NCBI GenBank assembly: GCA_009829735.1
Contig: CM020619.1
Span: 22,717,554-22,781,553 of the forward strand
Direction: 5' to 3'
Length of the DNA: 64,000 nt
Source: Pyropia yezoensis
Lineage: Eukaryota > Rhodophyta > Bangiophyceae > Bangiales > Bangiaceae
In this document: in pieces, positions 34,772 to 45,704 of the stretch
Numbering within the stretch: position 1 is the first letter of the stretch
How the letters are laid out: every line of letters begins with the position of its first letter
Position numbers and translations under genes: made by a program
Notes under the pieces: model-generated
The model's input: only the letters and a program-made list of their open reading frames with translations
The model's database searches: none
Told to the model about the DNA's origin: nothing

Positions 34772-35106
34772 GGCTCTTCCCAAGTTCGGGAGAGACGACC
34801 TGGTTGCAGTTGCACGAGACCCACCTCGAGTTGAGGAGGGCTTGGATCGCGGGTAGATGGGTGGCCTCCCCAGCGTGGGGCGGCCCAGGGTAAGGTGAAG
34901 AGGATGTGTTGGTGGTGGTGAGGAAAGTACCGATAAGAGCAAGCTGCCAAGTGGGCAACCTTGAGGAGAGGGGCGGTCAACGTGGCCGCCTCCACGTCCA
35001 CGTGACGTACCGGGGGGACAGCAAGTCGCGCCCCCCAACGCCGCATGTGCGTTTCTACGCCCCCTCGCAGGGCCGACCGGGTCGGTCGGAACTGAGGATA
35101 GGGGAG

Positions 35107-35576
35107 TGTGGCAGTATTGACCCCCAGGTAGGGGGGCATCACGTGCCATGCAAGGGGCGGCAGGCCACTAGCCTGACCCGTTCCTCCCCCTGCATTTGGG
35201 TCCATATTCCCTAAGTTGGGGGATAGTTAGTTTGGTAGTAAATCCAACGTGGATTTGAGGGTTTTCTGCATTTATCGTCTTGAATTTTCGTGTGGCCCGG
35301 TGGGCAGGTGCTGGGGTGGGAGATTCTGGGTGGCGAGATTCTGAGGGGACCCTGGGGGGATAAGGGGAGGGACAGCGGGGCTTGGCCTCGCTTCCCCGTC
35401 CCGACCAAGAAACTGTTGGCCAACACAACATCTTCTTGATTGCCAGTGGGGGGATTGCCCCACAACAGGGACAGAGTGTGTGCGACTTGCACTTCTTCCC
35501 GTTCCCCCGACACGGGAGGCAGCCCTTGCGCACCGCCCCAAATTGGGTGTCGCGTGTGCGAGTGGTTTTTGCCACA
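35107..35576 (+). repeat. 3' LTR of family A copy 1 (470 bp)
   Basis: Begins TGTGGCA and ends TGCCACA, perfect 7-bp inverted termini. It is collinear with the 469-bp LTR at 42667-43135 with scattered substitutions. A polypurine tract, GAGGATAGGGGAG, directly precedes it. Confidence 0.92.
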
Positions 35577-36784
35577 GACATGCGTTGTGGTAGGCACTGC
35601 GAGGTTATGCGGTGCGCGGTGGTGGTATGTGGCACTATGTTTGAATGTGCGGCTTGTTGGACCAGAGGACGTTGAAGAAGTACAATGGTATGATTACTGT
35701 GTGTTTGTCCTGCTTGTAGGCGTGGGCGGACACGGGCCTCACAAGAACGCCTTCCCCATGCCCACGATCCTTCAGGGAGCGGCATACGTCCCCCACCATC
35801 CACGCCATCTTTCCCCTGCTCCCCGCTACCCACCCGCCTACCCCCCCATAAAGCCTCTTGCCTAAAGAAGCGCTTGCAGCCGGCATCCCGGTGCTCGGCA
35901 ACACGCCGTGACGTCGGCCCCGCGGCGAGGAGAAGTGCGCGGTGGGATGCCCACGTACCCGCAGAGTGATGGTGGTTGTGGTGGCGGCGGGGCCTGCGAG
36001 CAGTGCGAAAACGCCGGGGAGTGTTGCGGTCTGAGGGGCACGCTGGCCACTGCAAAGGTACAGTTCACAGGAGCCCCCAGTGTCCTCACTCCTTGAGATG
36101 GGCTGTTCTTACGTCGGCGAAGGACGGAGAGGTGCCAAGGGTGGCAATCTTCATCGGCGGAGGGTGTGGGAAGGGTGGAGAGGCAAGGCCCCAGCCCTCC
36201 CTTACGGCATGAGCACTGCCACGAACCCCTCGTGGGCTGTGGCCAGAGGTCGTGCCGCAGTGGGGGCGGTGGAGGTGACAGTGGCGGGGGCTGTGGTGGA
36301 CACAGGCGCAGGGGTGACTCCGTCCGCCCCATCACTGTCGGGGGCGGCGGCGGCGTCCCCCTCCCCCGCCGCTGCTGTTCAGGCCGCGCCAGCCATACGT
36401 TCGGGTCGGACCCGCGTGCCGGAGGCATCCTCGCCACCGCCGCCGTCGTCGGGCGGCTGCGCTGACGCCACTGGGAACTGCCCTCGGCTGGCCAGCGTAC
36501 GGCGTGCGCTGGGGACGCAATCGCCTGCGGAGTGGACGGTGAGCAAAAGTCGACCCGTCTGACGACGTGTCACGCTGTGCAACAACTGTTACGAGGATGT
36601 TTGACACAGCATCGGAAAAATGCACGGCGCGTACAAATAAAACAACGGACGTGTGCAATGTTGTCATGGCTGACACTGACGCGCCATTGCCGTGTCCCGC
36701 TTTGGTTTTGAAACATGCTTCTGCATATTTGCAGTGCTGCGCGCGGCCAGCGACGTGCACAAACCCTCATTTGACCCTCGTTCG
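35577..36784. other. no confidently supported gene; one small ORF
   Basis: A 117-codon plus-strand ORF starts at the ATG at 36209 and ends at 36562. It is Ala/Ser/Pro-rich without a recognised domain and may be chance. The remainder shows nothing coding-like. The left end of the adjacent Tigger-like element probably lies between 36.56 and 36.78 kb, but no terminal repeat was found. Confidence 0.35.
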
Positions 36785-38216
36785 TTACCCTGCGTCAGGG
36801 CCCAAATGTCGGCTCAAACACGCTTTTACACTTGTTCGCATGGAAGTTATCCGAGAATACGGTACCTGGTGATAGATCCACTGCGCTGTTACATCTGCAA
36901 ACGCCGCGTCATGTGCCGTCGCGGACGCCGCCGCCTCCTTTCGAAGCTTGTCTTCGAGGGCTCGTATGACCAGCAATATGAAACGCTTCTTATAGCGGTG
37001 TCTTAAAGCCGCTACGACGCCAGCGTCAAGCGGTTGATGAATGGCCGTCACATTAGGAGGAAGCGCAAAAATTTGTACTTGAGGATGCGTCAACTCCGTG
37101 TGTGCCCCGCAGTTGTCGACGATAAGGATGACAGGCTCCCTCGCCCTCGACTGCACGCCAGCCACAAAAACGGAGGGAAACCACTTCTGGTACACGACAG
37201 AGTCCATTCATGCCGACTTCTGATTAACGTACGGCTGTGAGCAGCTGGCATGAGGTGGCTTGAAGCACAGCGGCACGGCTGCTGACCCAATCATGGCGAT
37301 CGGCAATTTGGGACTGCCGGTCGCGTCGCAGGCCAACACAAGCGTGACCCGATGTTTCGCCTTCATGGCCTTTTTTTCTGCGCGCCCGCCACCTCATTCC
37401 AGCAGGGACATACGCCCCATGAGGTAGAAAATGGAACTGCAGCCCCGTCTCGTTCATATTGTAAATATGCTCGGATTCATGCTTGGCCGGCTCCCGTCGA
37501 ATTTCCGCCATGCGCTCTTCCCCTAGTCGGGCGGCGTCAATCGCCGACCGACCTCTTCCCCACAACGCCACGCTCGGCAGCCTATGCCGCTGCGCCCACT
37601 TCTGGACGAAGCCCATCGACGCCTTGAATCCAGCCTCGCCCAGCTCGGCCGCATTCTCTGCCGCCTTCGCCTCTAGCACCGCCAGCGTAACGGGCAGGTT
37701 GCTCATTGCCATTGTCTGAATGCCGTCATACCAAACTCGTAGAGCCGTGTCCACCGCCTCAAATCTTGAAAGCCACGCCCTCACCACGTCCAGCGCCTCA
37801 CCACTCCGCTTTCGCGCTAGTAGGCGGGACCGCTCCCGGGGCTCGCAGATCCGTCGGGCGTTCGGCAAAGAGCTAGGTTTTTCAAAGCCGTCCACCAAAC
37901 TATGCATAGAGGTGTGCACCCCTCTGTCAAACAAACGGATGAACGCAATCTTGTCCCCTAGAGAGAGGGCTGTCCTTTCTTTCTGGACGAGCTCACCAGC
38001 CACGCCCGACGCCCTTGCCGGACTTAACGTCGCAGGTGGCATCGCGGACAGCGCGCTATTGCGGAAGTGTAGAGCTGCCGCTGCAGTAGCAGCAGCGGCA
38101 GCCACGCTGACGGCGTGCCTTGCCTCCGGGGACGCCACGGGGAAGATCTCCTGGACGGCTGCCTTGGCGGCCGCGGCGGCTGCGGCGCGCGCAGCGCCAT
38201 GGGTCACAGTCGACAT
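36785..38216 (-). pseudogene. Tigger/pogo-like (Tc1/mariner superfamily) transposase, inactivated
   Basis: Starts at the ATG at 38216 with an Ala-rich N-terminus. A CENP-B-like DNA-binding region follows (F-V-Q-K-W-A-Q-R-H-R-L-P-S), then the DDE core. The motif usually read N-M-D-E-T-G is N-M-N-E-T-G here, so the first catalytic Asp is Asn. The other two are present: L-I-V-D-N-C-G-A-H and H-Q-P-L-D-A-G-V-V. A frameshift lies at an A7 run near 37370 (plus strand T7). A TGA sits just upstream of the 36785-37207 frame, where a Trp codon would be expected. Three independent lesions show a dead element. Confidence 0.85.
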
Positions 38217-40938
38217 GGAGCCTCGGCCAAAAAATTAGCAGTGGGCGGGGGGCAGATGGCAGGGGGTGGGGAGGTGAGGGGGGTGCGCTAGTTTTGGGAC
38301 GACGGGGCGTGCTCGACATCGACGGGACCGTGCTACTCAATCCTGGTCTCTAAAATCTGAATGGCCCGACGGCTGAATACTAGAGCATTGACGACGCGTC
38401 GGTCGTCGCACGCGGTCGATCGTCATTCGTTTGTACAGGAGGTCCTATATAAACGAACAGCACACAGTAGAACAGTCACTTGTATGCCTGTTAAGCTGCC
38501 ATTACGTAGATAACCGATATGTTTTGAAGAACCCTTTTGGGTTCTCTACCTCGAAGGCTTGCAACATCTTGCCACGAGCTCTTCTTCTCCGTGTCTCCAC
38601 TACCTCGGTTCCTCTCACATGCACGAGCTTTGTCCTTGCTCTGCTCACTCAACTCGCTGTTCGACACCGATCGAAGCTTCTTTTTGCCTACGCACAACCC
38701 GATCAAGAACGCAACGCCCTCCCCGCACGCAGATCCCTGCAAACATAATCTCGAGCAGCAAAGAAGATGTGCCATACCCCCTGAAACACCCCCTTATTGC
38801 GGCCGCCAACGCTTACCTCGTCACCCCCGGGCTCACCTCGTCCCCCCCACTCTCGCCTGCCTCCTCACGCATTCTCCCTCGACTCGTCCAGCCCCTGCTC
38901 TCCCTCGCCTGGCTCCCCCGCCCAAGCCAGCCTGTTACCAGTCAAATAATTCACCTCACACCACGCAACCCACAGCATAGCCTGAGTAAGGTGTATCCAC
39001 GTTAGCAACCCAGGACATGTTAGACCATGCGCGGAGCCGAAATGGACTCCACCCTCCTCCTACTCCCTTACCTTCCCTTCCCGTCCCCTGAGCCCCCGTC
39101 GTTGAACCTCACGAGGTGACATGTGCTTTGACCGCTTGCCCTCCACCAGTCCGCCTCTCGCAGGGGCTTCCCCCCTTCCTTCTGAGGCGATCACCGCCTT
39201 CGCTGACCTCCACTCCTCCCGGGACTAGAACAACGAGTACCTCGACCTGGGAGAGACTCTCTCCACAGCAAACAATCGTAAAAGCACGAGAAAGAATGCG
39301 CGAGTATCAATCAATAGCAACAGCACGAGCATGCGAGGTCAGCATGGAATTCCAGCGGTATCCCCAATCGACGCGGAGACCGCCTGAAGCGAAGACGTGG
39401 ACGGTCAGCACCGCTGTGAGCGCGATCACTACGGCACCCGATCTCACTCGCATCCCCCGTCCCCCCCCACTCCAGGCGCCAACTCAAACACACCAGTCGA
39501 CATCGACAATGCCAAGATCTCAGCCCAGGACAGGTCGAGCGTCGTCAATCATTCGACCGCGAACGGGGCAAGGGTGGCAAGCACGAGGTATGGGCAGGGA
39601 CAAGGTGGTACAGTACGGAGGATGACCACGGGGTTAGGGGGCGGGTGTAGAGGTTGGGGGTACGTCGGGCACGCGGTCGAACACGGGAGTAGGTCACGGC
39701 GGTGGATTACGAGTGTGGGACACCGGGGTAGGGCACAGAGGCAGGGAAAGGCGGAGAGGAAAGTGCGGTAGAGACCGGGGTTGGGCGGTGCAAGCGTTGT
39801 GAGAGTGAGCGAGATGATTGTGCGGGATGGCTGCACTGCAGGACATGCTTCGGGAAGTCGTGCTTAGTTGGGAGCAGCCAGCTGGGGGCGCAGTGTCAGG
39901 GCGCTCTGAGGGACCTGCGCGCGCCCTCGCGGTCGCCTCGGGGTGTGCGCGAGATACCGCACGGGAAACTGCGCAAGCTGTCCTGAGCCCCACTTGATTG
40001 ATTAGATAGCTGACGTCACGCAACCACCGTTCCCTACGAGGGAGTGAGCACGAGCTGTTCTTCTTCCCGCCATCGGGGAGCGCTTTTGAGCTCGTGACAG
40101 GCAGCACTTTTTCTCTGGGTGAGTCGGCGAGAAGGAAAGAGCTCATTTGGCCGTGCACATATTTTTTCCTCACGGATCAGCCGAGGGAAAAGTACGTCGT
40201 GAGCGCTGGAAATAAAATCTCCAGAGTCCTCAAAAACGGTGGGCCGATTGACAATGGTTCTCAAGCTTAATCGAGAACATCGCGTGATCCTATGAGATAA
40301 GAGATTTTTCTTCTTTCACGAAGCACCTTCGCCACGGGACGCCGGCGATCAAAGCCTTCTCCGTCGTTGTGCAACGCTGTTTGAGAAGAAAAATTCAAAA
40401 CTCTATTTTTCTCCATCTTCATTGGTGGAAGCGCCCGGCAGGTTCGGATGTTGTTGTGTCAGTATGTACCACGAGGAAACGGAAGGCCGTGCGCTTCCAC
40501 CCCAGCAGTATCACGTCTTACGGACCTGTGTGATGTGCGAAGAGACGAGAAAAGCAAAACGACAGGTCAGAATTGGCGTTGATCATGCAACCAGAGGGAG
40601 TGTCAAGTTCTTGCACACGCGGAAAACACCTGATGTGGAAGACGTCCGTGGTCCCTCTTTAGACCCCACTGCGCAGGCAGGCTCTGTAGCGGACATGTTT
40701 CTTCCTCAGGCAAAGAACCTCGATCAGTACTCAGGAACAGACATGGCTCGGAGCGCTCATGTGTGCGCGCTCGCCATGTGCAGGTTTACAGGGTGGACAC
40801 AGGGGGCTGTCAAGTGCACTACTTTCCAAATAGCCAGCCTACAACGTACAAAGAAGAGTCCGTGCACTTGCGGTGGGTCCGACGAAGTCGCCTCACCAAG
40901 CACTCCGGACGGGAGTTTTCGGTGACCAGACCCCGGCT
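38217..40938. other. no supported gene; TATA-like element at 38443-38452
   Basis: CTATATAAAC at 38443-38452 is a good TATA box, but the downstream open frames (38537-38980, 38559-39005) are CT-rich without motifs. The region 40.2-40.9 kb is less GC-rich. No RNA gene was recognised. Confidence 0.35.
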
Positions 40939-42264
40939 TTAGTTGCGCTGTGACTGCACCAGCGACGATGATGGGGGTAAACAGGGGGGGTAGGTGGGAA
41001 ACCAGAAGGCATACGCCCGCCGAGGACACGGGCGCAGACCCGCATCGAATGCAAAGGGCTCTAGGTACGAGACGGACAGGAGCGTCATGCGAGCGGGACC
41101 ATTGCTTGCTGGTGACAAAGTGGAGGCGAGCAGCCTCATCCCGCCGGGCCACGTTGAAAGGCGGTGCGCGGCACCCAACACGCGGCGCATCTGGGCGACC
41201 ATGCCGGTGCCCATGCCTTGGAGCAGCATCAGCCAGCGTGTCCGCATAGCTGCTGCGCCCTTGCGCCGGTAGTCCGCCACAGCCTGGGTGGGGGACGTCA
41301 CGTCGTTGCCGCCCTGTCGCCGCCGCCGCTGCCGCCGCCGTCACCGCCGCTGCCGCCGCCGCTGTCACTGTCACTGTCGCGGTCGCGGCCGCGGTAGCGG
41401 CAGCGGATGCTGCCGCTGGGACAGGCCGCCGGGTGGGCGGCCGCACCGCCAGGCCCGCTTTCTCACACGGACGCACCGGTCGCCCTGCTGCCGCTACGGA
41501 CGTTGTGGGCGCCTCGGCCGCCGCTGCCGCTGCCGCTGTCATCATGCAGCCCCGCACGCCCGCTGACGTCCCTGCGGGCCGGCTGGTGCCAGGCGGAGGT
41601 GGGCAGCTGCGGCGGTGGCGGCGTCGGCGGGAGAGATCCCGTCGAGGGCTCCCAGGGGAATGTCATCTGCTGGCACGCGACGGCCGCTGCTGCTGCCGTG
41701 GCCGCCGGCGGCATCTTTCCCGGTGGTTGGGCGCGGGTGGGATCTACCCTGGCGCTTGGGTGGGGGGGGGGCTGGTGACGACCGCTCGCCGGCCGAGCGG
41801 CGGCGGGCGGCTGTGGCGGGGGGAGCAACGGGCAGGCCAGGCGGGTGATGCCCTTCACGCCGCCGCCCGCGAACGGGCGCGCCGTGACGGCAGAGAGCCG
41901 ACGCCGACAGCCGGGCCGCCACTGTGTCTTGGGGGTGGTTGCGGGAAGGAGGCGGTGGGATGGGGGCGGGCTGCCGTGGGAAGGGGCTGGGCTCGACTGC
42001 ATTTAGGGGGTGAGGAGGGGGGTAGAGAGACGCCTGCGGTCTGAACCGATCGGGTGCGACACAGAAGCACTGCCGCCTCCGCGGGGGGAGGGGGAGGGGC
42101 GGCGTGGGAAGGTTGCGCACCCGCCACGTGCCAAAGAAGGGTACTGGGGAGTACCACCCGGCGGCTTTAGAAGGGGCGCCTCTGGCGGCTCGCCACCGTG
42201 ACAGAGGGGGACGGGGCGGCCGCAGCCGCACACGCACGCCCCCGCTGGCTGGCGTCCGGGGCAC
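40939..42264 (-). other. GC-rich tract with weak coding signals on the minus strand
   Basis: An ATG at 42002 opens a 179-codon Pro/Ser-rich frame ending at 41463. Further on, a different frame gives an acidic Gly/Ser/Asp linker near 41.33-41.40 kb, and then a helical-looking segment (A-V-A-D-Y-R-R-K-G-A-A-A-M-R-T-R-W-L-M-L) at 41.1-41.3 kb. This resembles the frame-hopping GC-rich genes elsewhere in the window, but no domain is recognised. It may be a gene with indels or only composition. Confidence 0.25.
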
Positions 42265-42666
42265 CAGGCGGCAGCGGCTGGCTGGGGAGGGGGGTGTCCT
42301 GCCGGCGGGGGCTCGTGGGGAGTGGCGGCCACTCGTGGACGCGTTCCCTCCCTGCAGCCTGCACCCTAAACCCCCTCGACGAGGGCAGGGTGTGTCTGAG
42401 AAAGAAGCGTGGGATCCCTCGAATGGATCACTTTAAAGAAAGAGCACCGTGAGGATGGACATACGGTAGGATGGATACGCTGATTGGAGATAAACGCCAT
42501 GCGCACACACTCCGCATCCACACAGCTGGTGACGGCCAAGCGGCTGTTCATGTGGATGAGGTCCGTGCAATATCGATCACTCCTTTGCTTTGCTCTCTGC
42601 CTTGTCGTAGGATAGGCACCCTTTGCATCGCTTGCAGCCTTGGTCGCAGATGCGACACCAGGTCTG

Positions 42667-43135
42667 TGTGGCAGTATTGACCCCCAGGTAAGGGGGCAAC
42701 ACGTGCCATGCAAGGGGCGGCAGGCCACTAGCCTGATCCGTTCCTCCCCCTGCATTTGGGTCCATATTCCCTAAGTTTGGGATAGTTAGCTTAGTAGTAA
42801 ATCCAACGTGGATTTGAGGGTTTTCTGCATTTATCGTCTTGAATTTTCGTGTGGCCCGGTGGGCAGGTGCTGGGGTGGGAGATTCTGAGTGGCGAGATTC
42901 TTAGTGGACCCTGGGGGGATAAGGGGAGGGACAGCGGGGCCTGGCCCTGCGTCCCCGTCCCGACCAAGAAACTGTTGGACCACACACCATCTTCTTGTTT
43001 GTCCGTGGGGGGTTTGCCCCACAACAGGGACAGAGTGTGTGCGACTTGCACTTCTTCCGGTTCCCCCGACACGGGAGGCAGCCCTGGCACACCGCCCCAA
43101 CTTGGGTGCCGTGTGTGCTTGTGGTTTTTGCCACA
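42667..43135 (+). repeat. 5' LTR of family A copy 2 (469 bp)
   Basis: TGTGGCA ... TGCCACA termini. It is highly similar along its length to the LTR at 35107-35576. The primer-binding site follows within three bases. Confidence 0.92.
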
Positions 43136-43137
43136 TT

Positions 43138-43156
43138 TGGTGGAGCAGCAGGGGAC
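43138..43156 (+). promoter_or_regulatory. primer-binding site, family A
   Basis: TGGTGGAGCAGCAGGGGAC begins two bases after the 5' LTR. TGG is the expected complement of tRNA CCA. The implied tRNA 3' end reads ...CTGCTCCACCA. The same 19 bases occur in family B. The tRNA identity was not determined. Confidence 0.8.
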
Positions 43157-43254
43157 AGAGGTAAACTTTACCTCCGGGTGCACCCGGGTGTAGGGGGCCC
43201 TCTGTCTCAGAGGAACGGTGGTCTTGGACCGTGTCATACGGATCGTCAGCCAAC

Positions 43255-45201
43255 ATGGCTAGCTCGGACCCCCCGTCGTCCGGGGAGTACACGGGTGACG
43301 CACGTACTTCAGTGCCTTTGAATACTGGTGAGACACAGGTGGGTTTACCTGGGGTCGCAGAGGGACTAGAGGTCCCTCAAGCCAGCAGGACTGGAAGTAC
43401 GGGCGGGCAACAGGCCACCCCGACTCAGTCGGGAGTTCACTCGGGTGACACTTCTGATGTGGGTAGGCCGAAGTCTGGCCACCGCGTGGTATACTCAACG
43501 GGAACGTCCCAAGGGGTGAGGACTGTCCCCGCGGGTTCCACTCGGGTTGGAGCCAACTTTGGCTTGGAGCCGTCGCCAACTAGGCTTTCGGAGGACGGCG
43601 GACCTCCGTTGGTCGGCGATGGGCTCGCGCCCATGCCCCCGGTTGAGACCCCTGAGGAACGTGGTTACCCCTCAGGTGGACTCCCGGAGGCGGACCGAGA
43701 CTCAACTGGAGTCGTCAATCCACTCCTCGCGGAAACTGTCCGTCGGGAGGCGACCAATGTGTTGCGGCAGACTTTGCCGGACCTGGTAGTCACGATGACG
43801 AATACTATTCTGAATCAGATTGTGGCGAGTTTGCCAGATGGCCTTAATGTCCAGACCGGATTGGGGCTTTCGAGCCCACAGGCGCAGGGGGAATCCCTCC
43901 CCACGCCTATCTCGGGTCGCCCCGAACTGGGGGCCACACCTGTGACTCCCAACGAGGGAGCCACACCATACGCGGTGGGGCGTACGCCCTTCACGGGGGA
44001 GTTCCCCTCGGAAACGCCGGCGGCTACACCAAGCTCGCCGTACCAGACTACAGGCACTGAGGGTGGACTTACCCCAGTGCCACAGCGGCTGTTCCCTCAA
44101 CGTGAGGTGCCGCCCAAGATTCAGGTAGCCAACCCGGTCTACCAGCGGATCTTTGACTGTGAGACCTACGCTCTCCACAACAAGTCGGTGGCGTATGGTC
44201 CTGACCAGGCCCGAGCTATGGGCCGAGCCAAGAAGAATGCACTTCATTCTTTTGGGCACAGAGCGGAGTGGGATGGAACTCCCCCCCTCCGTGTCTTTGA
44301 GTTCCTACGTCGTTTCACAAAAGCCTGTGACGACAATGCCATAAGTGAAGGCATGGCTTTTTACATGCTACAGGAGTTTACGAAGGGCGACCTACGGACA
44401 GAACTTATGTCCGTCATGCCCAGCTCCTCAAGTGGAGGCGCTGGGGAGGTGACGTCCTATTTGGAGCTCGTCAACTGGTTGTTGAGAGCCATGGTTGATG
44501 AGGCAGCGTTGGCTTCTCAAGTCGAGGAGTTTACGCAAGCCCATCAGGAAGAGGCGGAGGACGAGTTGTCCTTTGCGGAGCGAGTCCGTAAGCTCAACAA
44601 TCTTTGTGGGTTTCTTCATCCACAAGCTGTGGTGAAGAGTCGGTTTGTGGAGGGACTCCATTGGTCAGTCCGGATGGAGACCCGGGAGCATAACACTGCC
44701 CGGGCGACCCTGGCCGAGTTGGCCAGGTTCGCCTATCGCAGAGGCGAGGCCTACCGCAAGTTGCGGGAGGAACAACGCCAGGAGCGTCAGGCCGAGTTGG
44801 CCAAGGAACGGGAGGAGGCGCGCCAGGCCAGAGAGTTGAGAGAGGCACGCCGAATCCGCAAGGAGAGGGTGGTAGCTGCCGTGGGAACTTCCCAGGGTAC
44901 CTCTTCGTCTTCCCCAGTTGGGAAGACCCCTCCGGGAACTGACCATCGGTGTTGGAACTGCAACTCCGATGGACACTGGGCATATGACTGCCCCAAGTTG
45001 AGTAAACGCATCCAACAACTTGTTAGGAATGCGAGTAAGAAGTCGGCTACGAGCGAAGTACGTTCACGCCGCGAGGGTGGGTCTCGACCGGTCGTCGCGG
45101 TCGCCACACCCTCGGCGGAGGAGGCGGACACGTCGTCCTCGGACTCGTCGTCTTCCTCCCCGCCCTCAGATTCGGACGCCAAGTCGGCGGGAAACGAATG
45201 A
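43255..45201 (+). CDS. gag: Gag polyprotein, family A
   Basis: Structural protein of the retrotransposon particle, 648 codons from the ATG at 43255 (M-A-S-S-D-P-P-S-S-G) to TGA at 45199-45201. The N-terminal third is Gly/Thr/Pro-rich. The middle (about 44.1-44.7 kb) is the capsid-like part, with W-D-G-T-P-P-L-R-V-F-E-F. An Arg/Glu-rich helix follows (44.75-44.87 kb). One CCHC zinc knuckle, C-W-N-C-N-S-D-G-H-W-A-Y-D-C, lies at about 44.95-44.99 kb. The C-terminus is Ser/Asp-rich. The frame is intact. Translation probably shifts -1 at 45189-45195 to make Gag-Pol. Confidence 0.9.
   Translation: MASSDPPSSGEYTGDARTSVPLNTGETQVGLPGVAEGLEVPQASRTGSTGGQQATPTQSGVHSGDTSDVGRPKSGHRVVYSTGTSQGVRTVPAGSTRVGANFGLEPSPTRLSEDGGPPLVGDGLAPMPPVETPEERGYPSGGLPEADRDSTGVVNPLLAETVRREATNVLRQTLPDLVVTMTNTILNQIVASLPDGLNVQTGLGLSSPQAQGESLPTPISGRPELGATPVTPNEGATPYAVGRTPFTGEFPSETPAATPSSPYQTTGTEGGLTPVPQRLFPQREVPPKIQVANPVYQRIFDCETYALHNKSVAYGPDQARAMGRAKKNALHSFGHRAEWDGTPPLRVFEFLRRFTKACDDNAISEGMAFYMLQEFTKGDLRTELMSVMPSSSSGGAGEVTSYLELVNWLLRAMVDEAALASQVEEFTQAHQEEAEDELSFAERVRKLNNLCGFLHPQAVVKSRFVEGLHWSVRMETREHNTARATLAELARFAYRRGEAYRKLREEQRQERQAELAKEREEARQARELREARRIRKERVVAAVGTSQGTSSSSPVGKTPPGTDHRCWNCNSDGHWAYDCPKLSKRIQQLVRNASKKSATSEVRSRREGGSRPVVAVATPSAEEADTSSSDSSSSSPPSDSDAKSAGNE
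45189..45195 (+). promoter_or_regulatory. -1 ribosomal frameshift slippery site GGGAAAC, family A
   Basis: In the gag frame it reads G GGA AAC, matching X XXY YYZ, two codons before the gag stop. A -1 slip gives GGG AAA CGA and continues without a stop into pol. Six bases downstream, CCGTTG (45202-45207) is complementary to CAACGG (45229-45234), a possible stimulatory stem. Confidence 0.75.
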
Positions 45202-45704
45202 CCGTTGGGGCTGGTCGTCCGAAGCTCACAACGGCAGCCTCGGCCAAGTGGGCCAGGAGGACGAACCAACCGTGCCGGATACTGCGGCGACCTAAGGGAG
45301 TCCGCCCACCTCGGGTAGGACTCCCCAAGAACGTAAACCCACGTCGGGTCATCGCGGTGCTGACGGGTGAGAACTTCCAGGTGGCTGGACGGGTGCAACT
45401 TGCCCCCGGCCGCACCTGCTGTGCCCGTATCGTGCTTGATACCGGGTCAGGAGCCTCCTTGATACGCAAGTCGCTATTACCAAAGGAGGTGAAGCTCCAA
45501 CGCTGGAGGTCCAAGGCTGACCATATGATTGACATCAATGGTGGGGTACTTCCCATCGTTGGTGCCGTGACCCTACCAACTAGGTTGGGGACCCATGAGG
45601 TCGACGTGACCTATGGTGTAGTTGAGAATATATCGGTACCCCTGCTTCTGGGTACCCCTTATGTCGTAACACAAGTGCCTTTGATCTGTGGCCCCGAGTA
45701 CTGG
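45198..45704 (+). CDS. pol: Pol N-terminal part (protease), family A copy 2, cut by family B
   Basis: The pol frame overlaps gag in -1 and encodes a basic linker. A retroviral-type aspartic protease follows, with active site L-D-T-G-S-G-A-S (about 45.44-45.46 kb) and flap or C-terminal motif L-L-L-G-T-P (about 45.64 kb). The frame is cut after a TGG codon at 45702-45704, part of the duplicated ACTGG. The same codon phase resumes at 62424, beyond the inserted element. Confidence 0.85.
45700..45704. other. target site duplication ACTGG (left)
   Basis: ACTGG directly precedes the left LTR of family B and is repeated at 62419-62423 directly after the right LTR. A five-base duplication is the usual size for Ty3/gypsy integrases. 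Confidence 0.95.

Larger units (their letters stand above)
29838..35576 (+). mobile_element. chromovirus family A, copy 1: 5'-truncated Ty3/gypsy element
   Basis: Alignable with the second family A copy from about 29838 (just before RT). LTR, PBS, gag and protease are missing at the 5' side. The element runs through RT, RNase H, integrase and chromodomain, then an opposite-strand ORF, a purine-rich tract (about 35093-35106) and a 3' LTR. Stops and a frameshift in pol show that it is dead. Confidence 0.85.

Noticed and set aside
36209..36562. 117-codon ORF as a gene
   Set aside because: Short, low complexity and no neighbour or motif support; mentioned only in the region note.
38443..39005. 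TATA box followed by a CT-rich ORF as a gene
   Set aside because: The TATA match is good, but the ORFs below it lack motifs and overlap in two frames; kept only as a regulatory-like site.
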